A stretch of 64,000 nucleotides of DNA from JANNVK01 sp031430435 (GTDB lineage Bacteria > Acidobacteriota > Blastocatellia > Pyrinomonadales > Pyrinomonadaceae): the NCBI GenBank assembly GCA_031430435.1, contig JANPBM010000090.1, positions 30,524 to 94,523 of the forward strand. Reading direction: 5' to 3'. Under the pieces are notes generated by a model, which was given only the letters and a program-made list of their open reading frames with translations, had not been told where the DNA came from and ran no database searches. Shown here piece by piece: positions 24,463-31,835 of the stretch (position 1 is the stretch's first letter; every line of letters begins with the position of its first letter). The translations under genes were made by a program, and so were the position numbers.

Positions 24463-24798
24463 TTAAACAGTTGTGTCGTTTAATCCGCCGTCGGGACCGT
24501 TTTTGGTAACGGATGCGATTCCGTTTTCCATCGCGGCATCGCCCGAATACATTTCGCTGCGTCCGATTTCCTGACCGTTTCCGGCTTTCAAAATGAAATA
24601 AGGTTCGCCTTTTGCCGATTTTCTGCGGTCGTAACGTTTTTCATCGCCCGAATTCTTTTTGATTGATTCAATGCCGTTAAGCGCAGCCGGTTTTGATTCA
24701 TACAATTCCGATGACAAAATAACTTGTCCGTTTCCTGCTTTAAGGTTGAAGTGATATTTTCCGTTTGCCGAAAGTTTTAATTCGTATTTTCCTGCCAT
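24463..24798 (-). CDS. YegP-like protein with two DUF1508 repeats
   Basis: A 111-residue protein made of two tandem DUF1508 units (about 3-50 and 55-105). Each has the pattern F-x-LKAGNGQ-x-I-S-(E)-Y: first NLKAGNGQVILSSELYESK, then ILKAGNGQEIGRSEMYSGD. Members such as E. coli YegP are small, often abundant proteins of unknown function. An AGGAG ribosome site precedes the ATG, and TACAAT about 20 nt further upstream (minus strand) may be a -10. It is transcribed alone. Confidence 0.88.
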   Translation of the reverse strand: MAGKYELKLSANGKYHFNLKAGNGQVILSSELYESKPAALNGIESIKKNSGDEKRYDRRKSAKGEPYFILKAGNGQEIGRSEMYSGDAAMENGIASVTKNGPDGGLNDTTV

Positions 24799-24925
24799 TT
24801 TTTTTCTCCTAGACTTATTTATTGTAAAACTTAGACGCTTGTAATCCTAAATTTTTTTGGGGTTTTAAATAAATATAACACGATGCAGTTGAAATGTTAA
24901 ATTAAAATAAGTTTGGTGAGGAAAA

Positions 24926-24986
24926 TGAGTTGCGAGTGAGATGTCAGGCGATATAGCGGTATCTGCAAGACGACGTTCGCAACTCA
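24926..24986. ncRNA. Candidate structured RNA or palindromic element
   Basis: Perfect 10-bp arms tgagttgcga (24926-24935) and tcgcaactca (24977-24986) enclose a 41-nt loop with further short pairings. On plus a ctttttt tract follows at 24991-24997; on minus ttttcc follows. It lies alone in the 270-bp gap between two minus-strand genes. Strand and function are unresolved. Comparison with RNA families described in Acidobacteria (for example Acido-1) would be informative. Confidence 0.3.
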
Positions 24987-25019
24987 AAATCCTTTTTTCT
25001 GAGGAGTGAGTTTTTAAAT

Positions 25020-25066
25020 GAGAACGGCAAAAGTCGGGGAAATCCGCTTAAACTTTTGCCGTTCTC
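25020..25066 (-). terminator. 15-bp hairpin after the SWIM-Rad52 gene
   Basis: Perfect arms gagaacggcaaaagt (25020-25034) and acttttgccgttctc (25052-25066) touch the stop codon at 25068. The tail on minus is weak (attt), so it may instead be an mRNA-stabilising 3' hairpin. Confidence 0.55.
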
Positions 25067-25067
25067 C

Positions 25068-26237
25068 CTAGCTTGCCATTCGCATCGGCATCACATTCGG
25101 CTCGTGTTGATTTTGCAGCACTTGCAAATGCGCGATTAACGACGACGCGGCTTTTTTCGATAATTCATCGGTTTTGCAACTCAAAACTGTCTGACATTCT
25201 TCGTCCGCGTCGATGCCGATTTCGCGTGAAATTGCCCGAATCATCCCGAGTTGTTTTGCCGTTACCAAATCCGAAAGGCTTTTCGCAATCGGGTTGGCAG
25301 GAAAGTTTCCGCCGTCGTTATTTGGCGGAATCGAGCCTTCGCGTTCGATTACATCCGATTCTTTTTTGTAAAGTTCGCGGGCAATTCCGAATTTAACCGC
25401 CGCCCGTTTCAACGCATCGTGTTCGGCTTTTTTGATTCCCATTTCCGATTCAGCCAAACCTGTTCCCAAACCTTCGCGGGTTACGCCGTCAACCGTAATT
25501 GCCACGATGACCGTCACAATGTTGCCGATTTGCCGAATATCTTTGACCGTGTGCGACCAATTAGGACAATTTTCGTCCAAAATATCGGCGACCGTGTGCC
25601 ATTCAACATAATCAACCGTGTGAACATTTCCGTTGCGATCACGCCAACCTTCACGTTTTTTGACTAAATGCGGGTCAACATTTTGACGCAAATTACGGAG
25701 CGTACCGACAAAATTCATCGGCACCACGTTGCTTGATCTTTCAATAATTGCTGCTTCTTCGGCTGTAATAAACGACGTTTCGTTATAGTTCTTCATTGTC
25801 TTATTTTCTCCTTTTGTGTTCGTAAGTGATTTGGTGTCAATCGTTTGCATTTCAACTTGTCCGGTTGTCGAAACATTCGATTGAACCTCGTCGGACTTCT
25901 GTTCGCCAAGTTTGGACACACTTGACTCAGTTTCGCTTTTTGTTTGTTTTGTAACCGGTTCGGAATTCTGCGTTGCCAAGGCAAACTTGACGGCGAGAAT
26001 ATGTTCGCAACGAAAGCCTGCGTCCGTAACGGTATTTTCTTCAAACTCCAAGCAGTTACAACGAATTTTCCCGCTGTCGTTGCGCCAAACTTCGTAATTT
26101 GTTTGTTTGCCGCGAAGCGAAGGCGTGGAAACCTGAAAACGACTGCCAACGCGGTTTACTAAACCCATCGCCGAAATTGACATCGCTCTTTTTTCACGCT
26201 TTTCATCCGTAATTTTTAATTCTGCAACTGCTGTCAT
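25068..26237 (-). CDS. SWIM zinc finger fused to a Rad52/Rad22-type single-strand annealing domain
   Basis: A 389-residue protein. N-terminal SWIM domain (about 25-90): the CxC-x(n)-CxH zinc pattern is visible as RCNCLEF and FRCEHILAVKFA. A Ser/Thr/Lys/Gln-rich linker follows (about 91-145), then a Rad52/Rad22 domain (about 165-300) with VEWHTVADILDENCPNWSH, VTREGLGTG and MGIKKAEHDALKRAAVKFGI. The C-terminal helix region contains AKQLGMIRAISREIGID. Rad52-type proteins anneal single-stranded DNA in recombination repair; SWIM fingers bind DNA or protein. GGAGG precedes the ATG. It is divergent from an XRE regulator that may control it. Confidence 0.8.
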   Translation of the reverse strand: MTAVAELKITDEKREKRAMSISAMGLVNRVGSRFQVSTPSLRGKQTNYEVWRNDSGKIRCNCLEFEENTVTDAGFRCEHILAVKFALATQNSEPVTKQTKSETESSVSKLGEQKSDEVQSNVSTTGQVEMQTIDTKSLTNTKGENKTMKNYNETSFITAEEAAIIERSSNVVPMNFVGTLRNLRQNVDPHLVKKREGWRDRNGNVHTVDYVEWHTVADILDENCPNWSHTVKDIRQIGNIVTVIVAITVDGVTREGLGTGLAESEMGIKKAEHDALKRAAVKFGIARELYKKESDVIEREGSIPPNNDGGNFPANPIAKSLSDLVTAKQLGMIRAISREIGIDADEECQTVLSCKTDELSKKAASSLIAHLQVLQNQHEPNVMPMRMAS

Positions 26238-26377
26238 TTTGTATTTCCTCCAAAAGATGAATCAATTAAGTCTCATCTGTGAAACATCGTATCACTTAAA
26301 TTTTTTAGTTGCAAGTGTGAAACGCGGTGTTGCAAATAAATTTCGCGTGTGTTATGTTTGAAACAGAAATTAGGTTT

Positions 26378-26394
26378 GTGCAACGGATTTGCAC
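26378..26394 (+). promoter_or_regulatory. Palindromic candidate operator gtgcaa-N5-ttgcac
   Basis: A perfect 6-bp inverted repeat with a 5-bp centre, ending 5 bp before the AAGGAG ribosome site of the XRE gene. The region 26238-26412 also has two gtgaaac and two gttgcaa words. It is a natural autoregulatory site for the XRE protein; binding is inferred. Confidence 0.5.
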
Positions 26395-26412
26395 ATTATA
26401 AGGAGTAAACTT

Positions 26413-26811
26413 ATGTCATATAAAAATGAAAGTTTGATAAATACACAAGAACTCGGACGGGCAATTAAACGCCGCCGAGAAGAACTTAGTTTGAGTTTGC
26501 GAGACGTGGCGGACGTTACAAATGTTTCCGCCTCAACGCTTTCGCGGATTGAAAACGGAACAGGCAAACCCGATGCCGACAATATTGCGCGGCTTACTTC
26601 GTGGCTTGATATGCCGGTCGATCGAGTGATGAAAAAACAAGGCGATTCGGCAGGTGTCGAAGCGGTGGTTTATTATCCGCACGAAGCAACGCCGGAAATT
26701 GTGGAAGCTCATTTGAGAGCCGACAAAAATTTAACGCCCGAAACAGCAAAAGCATTGTCGGAATTATTCCGCGTCGCATACACGCAATTCAGCGGCTCGA
26801 AACAAAAATAA
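26413..26811 (+). CDS. XRE-family transcriptional regulator
   Basis: A 132-residue protein from ATG 26413 (AAGGAG ribosome site 26400-26405; an upstream ATG at 26389 overlaps the palindrome). Cro/C1-type HTH lies at about residues 12-70: LGRAIKRRREELSLSLRDVA, then NVSASTLSRIENGTGKPDADN and LTSWLDMPVDRVM. The C-terminal part (about 85-125) has HEATPEIVEAHLRADKNLTP and a helix that may dimerise. It is divergent from the SWIM-Rad52 gene and followed 22 bp later by a small membrane protein. A role in regulating both is inferred. Confidence 0.82.
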   Translation: MSYKNESLINTQELGRAIKRRREELSLSLRDVADVTNVSASTLSRIENGTGKPDADNIARLTSWLDMPVDRVMKKQGDSAGVEAVVYYPHEATPEIVEAHLRADKNLTPETAKALSELFRVAYTQFSGSKQK

Positions 26812-26833
26812 TTTAATTGTAAAGCGAGGAAAA

Positions 26834-27229
26834 ATGAACATTTTGACGCAGACAAAAACACAAACACGCACACATACAACCAATAACACAATAGATACAA
26901 CGTTTGTTTTATTTTTCCTCGCACTTGAATTCGGGCGGACATTCGGAGTTTTAAGCCTCGATAATTTGCTGATCGGAATCGCCCTTTCAAGCGTTATGAT
27001 TCTGCCGTATTGGTTAAAAACGGAACGCGAAACGTTTACAAATTGGATGTTCGGTCGCAGTTTGATTGCGGCGTTCGGATTGTTTGCGGGAATAATTTTT
27101 AACCAAAGTCTGGGCGTGATTTTACCGAGTTCGTTTAAATACGCACCAATGACGATGTTAATGCTGACCGCATTTTTAAGTTGTTACTTTCAATTTTATG
27201 CGTTTATGAAAATTCGAGTTGTAAAGTAG
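26834..27229 (+). CDS. Small four-helix membrane protein
   Basis: A 131-residue protein with a Thr/Gln/Asn-rich cytoplasmic N-terminus (TQTKTQTRTHTTNNT) and four hydrophobic segments (about 23-41, 46-62, 77-98 and 104-124). A GAGG ribosome site precedes ATG 26834. It probably shares a transcript with the XRE gene 22 bp upstream. No family was recognised. The pairing regulator plus small membrane protein, opposite a recombination gene, is unusual but gives no firm function. Confidence 0.6.
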   Translation: MNILTQTKTQTRTHTTNNTIDTTFVLFFLALEFGRTFGVLSLDNLLIGIALSSVMILPYWLKTERETFTNWMFGRSLIAAFGLFAGIIFNQSLGVILPSSFKYAPMTMLMLTAFLSCYFQFYAFMKIRVVK

Positions 27230-27249
27230 GCAACCGGCACAACTCGAAA

Positions 27250-27296
27250 TATAAAACACCGCGATTGTTCGGGACAGTCACGATGTTTTATTTTGT
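27250..27296 (+). terminator. Intrinsic terminator
   Basis: ataaaacaccg pairs with cgatgttttat (one mismatch) around a loop near 27261-27280, followed by tttgt, after the membrane protein stop codon at 27229. Confidence 0.6.
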
Positions 27297-27317
27297 CCTA
27301 TTCGGAAAAAGAATATT

Positions 27318-27396
27318 GCCCGCGAATAACACTAATTAACGCGAATACTTGCCGATAAACCGGTTGGATTCGTGCAGATTCGCGTGATTCGCGGGC
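27318..27396. repeat. Nested palindromic intergenic element
   Basis: Outer arms gcccgcgaat (27318-27327) and attcgcgggc (27387-27396), inner arms acgcgaat/attcgcgt. It lies just beyond the 3' end of the minus gene ending at 27409. The cgcgaat/attcgcg wording is like intergenic palindromes found in several phyla. It may also act as a terminator on minus. Confidence 0.55.
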
Positions 27397-27408
27397 TTGT
27401 TTTTACAA

Positions 27409-27915
27409 TTACTCAGACTTTCTGCAAGCCATTGTCAAGGCTTTATCGGCAATTTTTTGCGCTTCGGCATTTTGAGTTTTGCCCGGCATTACTACATCAA
27501 CCACGCAAGCCGAAGTTTTTGAAACTTTTGCAACCATCAAATACGACGTTATTTTGCTCGAATCTTCGGCATCGGACACATTAAAACGGACGATCAACGC
27601 CGTCGGAACTGTTCCTTTTACTCGCCATTCGGCTTTTTCTCCAACGCTTGAAAATCCGCTGTAAATACTCCAAAGTCCTAAGTCGAATTTCTTTTTAGTC
27701 GGCGAAATTACTTGAATATTTTGCCGTAAATCGCCTTCGGAAACTTCGAGTTTGAAACCGCCGACACCTTCGCAAATTCCGACGTAGCCATCGTCACTTG
27801 ATTGTTTGGTCGCTTTACATTTTGCCGCGAGACTTGTGTAGGTGCTTTTGTTTTGGGCAAAAGCAACGGTTGAAATTAACAAGATAAACGTAATGATTGA
27901 CAGATTTTTTAACAT
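27409..27915 (-). CDS. Small secreted hypothetical protein
   Basis: A 168-residue protein starting at ATG 27915 with a CGGAG ribosome site; an upstream start at 27975 would place a charged tail before the signal peptide. Signal peptide about 1-20 (ending VAFAQ). The mature part is beta-rich (YTSLAAKCKATKQ, IVRFNVSD, TSYLMVAKVSKTSACVVDVVMPG) with four or five cysteines that could form disulfides (CKAT, GICEG, SACVV, MACRK). I recognise no family. It is transcribed alone, facing the palindromic repeat at 27951-28063. Confidence 0.6.
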   Translation of the reverse strand: MLKNLSIITFILLISTVAFAQNKSTYTSLAAKCKATKQSSDDGYVGICEGVGGFKLEVSEGDLRQNIQVISPTKKKFDLGLWSIYSGFSSVGEKAEWRVKGTVPTALIVRFNVSDAEDSSKITSYLMVAKVSKTSACVVDVVMPGKTQNAEAQKIADKALTMACRKSE

Positions 27916-27950
27916 AATTTTTATTCTCCGATTTATTTTATACCCCAAAA

Positions 27951-28063
27951 GAATTGGTTTGCGAAAGTACGACACGCTTCAGCTTGTGGAATAAACTTTA
28001 GCTTGAAGCAAGTTAAGCACCGCAACAAACTAAAATATGTTGTACTTTTTCGCAAACCAATTC
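27951..28063. repeat. Dispersed palindromic element, copy 1
   Basis: Near-perfect terminal inverted repeats of about 20 bp: 27951-27970 (gaattggtttgcgaaagtac) and 28042-28063. Inside are cgcttcagcttgt and aactttagcttgaag. A related copy lies at 39369-39462 and a partial one at 63957-64000. No transposase is present; the form is MITE-like. Confidence 0.75.
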
Positions 28064-28098
28064 CTGTTTGGTTTAGCGTGAAAAAGCAGATTTGCGCA

Positions 28099-29382
28099 TC
28101 ATCTTTTATAAACAATTTTCCCGCCGACAATCGTCGCAACCGCCGCACCGCGAAATTCCAGATTATCAAATGGCGAGTTTTTTGACTTAGATTTCGACTC
28201 CGCGTTTCTGTATGTCCAAACCAAATTCGGATCAAGAATTGTGATGTCTGCAACCGAGCCTTTTTGCAAATTTCCGCGATTGGGAATGTGGAAAATTCGT
28301 GCCGGATTTGTCGAACATAATTCGATAAGTCGTGTTAAATCAATAATTCCCGTGTGAACTAATTTGTCGAACGCCAAGCCGACCGCAGTTTCTAAACCTG
28401 TAATTCCAAACGGAGCTTTGTCGTATTCAAGCTGTTTTTCGTCCGCGTGATGCGGTGCGTGGTCGGTCGCAATCGCGTCAATCGTGCCGTCTTTTATGCC
28501 TTCCAAAATCGCTTCCAAGTGTTCTTCGGAACGCAACGGCGGCGACATTTTTGTATTAGTATCGTAACCTTCGACGGCTTTATCGGTCAGACAAAAATGA
28601 TGCGGCGTAACTTCGCAAGTAACATTTATTCCTTCATTTTTCGCCCGACGGACAGCTTCAATCGCACCTTTGGTCGAAATATGTGCGATGTGGGCGTGCG
28701 AACCTGTTTCTTTGGCGAGCAAAATGTCTCGAACCGCGTCCAAATCTTCGGCGAGTGCAGGCATTCCTTTCAAACCGAGCAGCAAAGACATTTTTCCTTC
28801 GTGCATTACGCCGCCGTGCGAAAGCGATTTATCTTCGCAATGATCGACTACGGGCAAATCAAAATCTTTCGCATATTCCATCGCCCGACGCATCATTCCG
28901 GCATTCGGCACAGGTCGTCCGTCATCGGAAACGGCAACCGCTCCGGCGGCTTTCATCTCGCCCATTTCGGCTAATTCCGTTCCGCTCGAACCTTTGGTAA
29001 TTGCACCGACAGGAAAGACATTCGCAAATCCTGCGAGTTTTGACTGCTCGATCATATACCGAGTTATCGCCGCATTATCGTTAATCGGATTGGTGTTCGG
29101 CATCGGACAAACGCTCGTCCAACCGCCCGCGACCGCCGCCGCACAACCGCTCGCAATCGTTTCCTTATGCTCTTGTCCGGGTTCGCGCAGATGAACGTGA
29201 AGGTCAATAAATCCAGGTGCAACGATTAAACCCGTCGCATCAAAAATCTCGCAGCCTTCGGGAACGCTGTCGGAAAACGCGAGCCAATCAATGACGCGAC
29301 CGTTTTCTATCAGCACGTTCTTTCCGCTGTTCTGACCGCAACTTGGGTCAATTAAATGTCCGTTTGTGATTAAAAGTTTCAT
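28099..29382 (-). CDS. pyrC: Dihydroorotase
   Basis: A 427-residue enzyme of the long (type I) dihydroorotase class that closes carbamoyl-aspartate to dihydroorotate, step three of pyrimidine synthesis. Zinc-site motifs: DLHVHLREPGQ (His62, His64), SDDGRPV, VVDHCEDKSL, HIAHIST and ATDHAPH (metal Asp). The C-terminus IVGGKIVYKR is typical. It probably belongs with pyrB and pyrR on the same strand, but five small genes including a toxin-antitoxin pair lie between it and pyrB. Its start lies 3 bp after the stop codon of the upstream small gene, so it is now translated from that composite transcript. Confidence 0.93.
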   Translation of the reverse strand: MKLLITNGHLIDPSCGQNSGKNVLIENGRVIDWLAFSDSVPEGCEIFDATGLIVAPGFIDLHVHLREPGQEHKETIASGCAAAVAGGWTSVCPMPNTNPINDNAAITRYMIEQSKLAGFANVFPVGAITKGSSGTELAEMGEMKAAGAVAVSDDGRPVPNAGMMRRAMEYAKDFDLPVVDHCEDKSLSHGGVMHEGKMSLLLGLKGMPALAEDLDAVRDILLAKETGSHAHIAHISTKGAIEAVRRAKNEGINVTCEVTPHHFCLTDKAVEGYDTNTKMSPPLRSEEHLEAILEGIKDGTIDAIATDHAPHHADEKQLEYDKAPFGITGLETAVGLAFDKLVHTGIIDLTRLIELCSTNPARIFHIPNRGNLQKGSVADITILDPNLVWTYRNAESKSKSKNSPFDNLEFRGAAVATIVGGKIVYKR

Positions 29383-29384
29383 GT

Positions 29385-29774
29385 TTAGTAAATTAAATCT
29401 TTCACATTAGCAAATGACTTACGAATACGTTCCAAAATTTCAGTATCAATGGCTTCTATATCAAATTCACTTCCGTCAATAGCCCGAATTGTTAGGAAAC
29501 TTTTAGTATTATTTGATTCAAAAGCTACAAACTCACCTTCAATTGTTTGGTAAATTTCAGAGAAGAGTTGAAAAAGTTTTGATCCAGAAATTAGTATATG
29601 ATTGTCTGAAAAGTTGTGTAGCTTATCAGAACTTTCTCCTAAACAATCAAGGTAAGATATTTTCCAAGTTGCCTTTTTTCCTGTTTCTCCAATTATGTCT
29701 AAAATGTGGATTAAATCAGTTTTATCATTGTTTTTCAAATAAATTGTAACACCATAATTATTCAATTTATTCAC
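29385..29774 (-). CDS. AT-rich hypothetical protein
   Basis: A 129-residue protein from GTG 29774 (CGGAG ribosome site 7 nt upstream), overlapping the preceding gene's stop by a few bases. A longer frame to 29891 would overlap far into that gene. Sequence features: YGVTIYLKNNDKTDLIHIL, ATWKISYLDCLGE, FLTIRAIDGSEFDIEAID, a small alpha/beta pattern. The base composition is visibly more AT-rich than pyrC and pyrB, suggesting acquisition. Coupling to the 29767-30129 gene suggests the two proteins work together, perhaps as enzyme and partner or inhibitor, but no function is known. Confidence 0.55.
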   Translation of the reverse strand: MNKLNNYGVTIYLKNNDKTDLIHILDIIGETGKKATWKISYLDCLGESSDKLHNFSDNHILISGSKLFQLFSEIYQTIEGEFVAFESNNTKSFLTIRAIDGSEFDIEAIDTEILERIRKSFANVKDLIY

Positions 29775-30129
29775 CTCTAAACTCCGAAATAACTTCAATT
29801 TTCCCGACAATGTTTTCGTTGAACTTCGCAACATCTTCCGCCGGAATCCAATATTCTTGGCAGATTGAACTTCCGACAACTTGAATTTCAAAACCGGCTA
29901 AATAATCGCTTCTGACTTCAAACTTTGTTACATAACCGAGTTTATCCGCGTTATATTTTGCGTTCCAATCTCGTGCGATTTGCGTTGCGTATTCTTTGTT
30001 CAAAACAGGATAAAAAATCGGCTGTTCAGGCAAACGAGGCGGAAATTTTGTATAACCGCTTGCTTCGATTAAAGCGAGTTCGTTCTTTCCTGTCGGGCGA
30101 TAAAGCGTTGTAGTTTCAATGTTTTCCAT
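29767..30129 (-). CDS. Conserved small protein, sometimes annotated ADP-ribosylation/crystallin J1
   Basis: A 120-residue protein beginning MENIETTTLYRPTGKNELAL. The pattern LYRPTG, ASGYTKFPPRLPEQPIFYPV, IARDWNAK, YVTKFEV and EYWIPAEDVAKFNENIVG matches a family I recall in many genomes under the loose label 'ADP-ribosylation/crystallin J1'. The fold has been likened to ADP-ribosyltransferases, but catalytic residues cannot be assigned here. It overlaps the next gene at its 3' end. It sits in the small-gene insertion between pyrB and pyrC. Confidence 0.65.
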   Translation of the reverse strand: MENIETTTLYRPTGKNELALIEASGYTKFPPRLPEQPIFYPVLNKEYATQIARDWNAKYNADKLGYVTKFEVRSDYLAGFEIQVVGSSICQEYWIPAEDVAKFNENIVGKIEVISEFRGE

Positions 30130-30145
30130 TTATTCAAACGATATT

Positions 30146-30541
30146 TTAAGCCGCCAAAAGTTCCTTAAGCTGTTCGGCAACCGCCCGCACAAACTCTTTA
30201 TTTTTGGTAATATCTTCAACATTATTTTGCAACGGAGCATTATTCGCCAAATCTTTTTCCATAATTGCCCGAAGTTCGGCGTTGATTTGCGTTTGATACG
30301 GAGCGGCATTCGGATTTTCGGCTCGACTGCGAAAATGTTGGAGAATGTCGCCGTCTATACAAATGTTGATGCGTGTTTTGGTTTCTTTCGACTTAAAATT
30401 CAGATGACGTTGATGAAATCCTCCGCGTTTGAAAGTATGTTTTCCAACCGACAATATCTCATCTTTCAATAAACCTTCGGCAAGTTGTTGATTATGTTGT
30501 TCTTCAGTAACTTCTACGATAATTTCTTTATTATTCCGCAT
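30146..30541 (-). CDS. brnA: BrnA-like antitoxin
   Basis: A 131-residue protein from ATG 30541, preceded by GAGG within the end of brnT. The C-terminal half matches BrnA antitoxins: KTRINICIDGDILQHFRSR (ribbon-helix-helix strand and helix), AAPYQTQINAELRAIMEK. The N-terminal part is longer than in the shortest BrnA proteins. BrnA binds and neutralises the BrnT RNase and represses the operon through its ribbon-helix-helix. Toxin first, antitoxin second with overlap is the usual brnTA order. An alternative start at 30556 would add five residues. Confidence 0.8.
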   Translation of the reverse strand: MRNNKEIIVEVTEEQHNQQLAEGLLKDEILSVGKHTFKRGGFHQRHLNFKSKETKTRINICIDGDILQHFRSRAENPNAAPYQTQINAELRAIMEKDLANNAPLQNNVEDITKNKEFVRAVAEQLKELLAA

Positions 30542-30806
30542 AAATGTTTTCCTCAAATTTTGTTGCTTTTCTGGCAGAAATGATTCGAATTACATTATCT
30601 TCTCTTTCGGCAAATACCACGAAAATTAAACCTTTGGGTATTAATCCGATTAAATTGAATCGTAACTCTTCATCTGAATGAGATTCGTCAACTGAGTCAA
30701 CCAAATTAGGATCATCAAAAGCTAATTTTGCTTCTTCAAACGAAATCGAATGCCTTAGCAAGTTAATGTTAGCTTTTTCCAAATCCCATTCAAACATCAT
30801 ACACAT
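30531..30806 (-). CDS. brnT: BrnT-family ribonuclease toxin
   Basis: A 91-residue protein with the BrnT signature: FEWDLEKANINLLRHSISFEEA (about 5-26), where DxxKxxxNxxxH is conserved, FDDP, LRFNLIGLIPKGLIFVVF, and the ending VIRIISARKATKFEENIY. BrnT is a RelE-like mRNA-cleaving toxin. Three ATG codons (30806, 30800, 30797) could serve as start; the shorter ones align better. A TATATTT string ends directly at ATG 30806, suggesting a leaderless transcript. It overlaps brnA and lies inside the pyr gene group. Confidence 0.85.
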   Translation of the reverse strand: MCMMFEWDLEKANINLLRHSISFEEAKLAFDDPNLVDSVDESHSDEELRFNLIGLIPKGLIFVVFAEREDNVIRIISARKATKFEENIYAE

Positions 30807-30840
30807 AAATATACACTAATAAAGATAAAATTGAAAGAAA

Positions 30841-31788
30841 TTACTTTTTACTTGGCATTCCGCCCGTTGCCAAATACAAAACTGCCATTCTGACCGCAAC
30901 GCCGTATTTTACTTGGTCTAAAATTAAACTTCGAGAACCGTCGGCGACTTCGGACGAAATTTCGATTCCGCGATTCATCGGTCCGGGATGAAGCACGATT
31001 GCGTCGGGTTTTGCCAAATCGAGCCGTTTTTCGGTTAAGCCGTAATGAATCGCGTATTCTCGCAGAGTCGGGAAAAACGCGGAATCTTGGCGTTCTTGCT
31101 GAATCCGCAAAATCATCACCACATCGGCACCTTCGATAGCTTCTTCAATGTGATCAACCACAACCAAATCTTTCTCGACCAAATGCTTAAAGTCAGGCGG
31201 AACAAGCGGTTTAGGTCCCGCAACGCGGATTTTTGCACCGAGTTTTGTGAGCAAATGAATGTTTGAGCGGGCGACTCTGGAATGCAGAATATCGCCGATT
31301 ATTGCCACATTTAAGCCCGAGATTTCGCCTTTGCGTTCGCGGATTGTCATTGCATCGAGCAAGGCTTGCGTCGGGTGTTCGTTCGCCCCGTCGCCCGCGT
31401 TGATGATGGCGGCTTTTGAATGTTTGGCTAACTGATGCGGAACGCCGGCGGAACCGTGTCGGACAACAATGCAATCGGGCGACATTGCATCAAGATTCAA
31501 CGCCGTATCAATTAAAGTTTCACCTTTTGTGACGCTCGAAGTTGAGACGGAAATATTTACGGCATCGGCTGAAAGACGTTTAGCGGCGAGTTCAAAACTC
31601 GTGCGTGTGCGAGTGGAATTTTCAAAAAAAAGATTGATGACGGTCTTGCCGCGAAGTGTCGGAACTTTTTTGATTTCGCGATTATTTATTTCGCTGAAAG
31701 TTTCCGCCGTGTCTAAAATGCCGATAATTTCGTCGGCTGATAGATTACGAATTCCCAGTAAATCTTTGCGTTTGAATGGTTTTTCCAT
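30841..31788 (-). CDS. pyrB: Aspartate carbamoyltransferase catalytic subunit
   Basis: A 315-residue enzyme joining carbamoyl phosphate and aspartate, the committed step of pyrimidine synthesis. Carbamoyl-phosphate loop FENSTRTRTSFE (55-66), HPTQALLD (about 138-145), and HPGPMNRGIE near the C-terminus are intact. The 315-residue length suits the class with no PyrI regulatory chain, which is also not seen nearby. Its ATG lies 5 nt after a TATAAT whose first bases overlap the U-tract of the terminator that ends the pyrR-side transcript, so it appears to have its own leaderless promoter. Confidence 0.93.
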   Translation of the reverse strand: MEKPFKRKDLLGIRNLSADEIIGILDTAETFSEINNREIKKVPTLRGKTVINLFFENSTRTRTSFELAAKRLSADAVNISVSTSSVTKGETLIDTALNLDAMSPDCIVVRHGSAGVPHQLAKHSKAAIINAGDGANEHPTQALLDAMTIRERKGEISGLNVAIIGDILHSRVARSNIHLLTKLGAKIRVAGPKPLVPPDFKHLVEKDLVVVDHIEEAIEGADVVMILRIQQERQDSAFFPTLREYAIHYGLTEKRLDLAKPDAIVLHPGPMNRGIEISSEVADGSRSLILDQVKYGVAVRMAVLYLATGGMPSKK

Positions 31789-31793
31789 TTTTG

Positions 31794-31799
31794 ATTATA
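31794..31799 (-). promoter_or_regulatory. TATAAT -10 box of a leaderless pyrB transcript
   Basis: On minus the sequence reads ctttttttTATAATcaaaaATG. A consensus -10 lies 5 nt before the pyrB start with no ribosome site, and overlaps the U-tract of the terminator at 31796-31827. Confidence 0.6.
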
Positions 31800-31827
31800 A
31801 AAAAAAGCAAGGAAATTAACCTTGCTT
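31796..31827 (-). terminator. Terminator between the pyrR-side genes and pyrB
   Basis: On minus: aagcaagg, loop ttaattt, ccttgctt, then T8. It follows the stop codon at 31836 by 8 nt. No PyrR-binding-loop consensus was seen upstream, so it is read as a simple terminator. Confidence 0.8.
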
Positions 31828-31835
31828 ACAAAAAA

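Noticed and set aside
31789..31835. PyrR-dependent attenuator before pyrB
   Set aside because: No PyrR-binding loop consensus (cagagagg type) was found upstream; the hairpin is adequately explained as a terminator for the pyrR-side genes.
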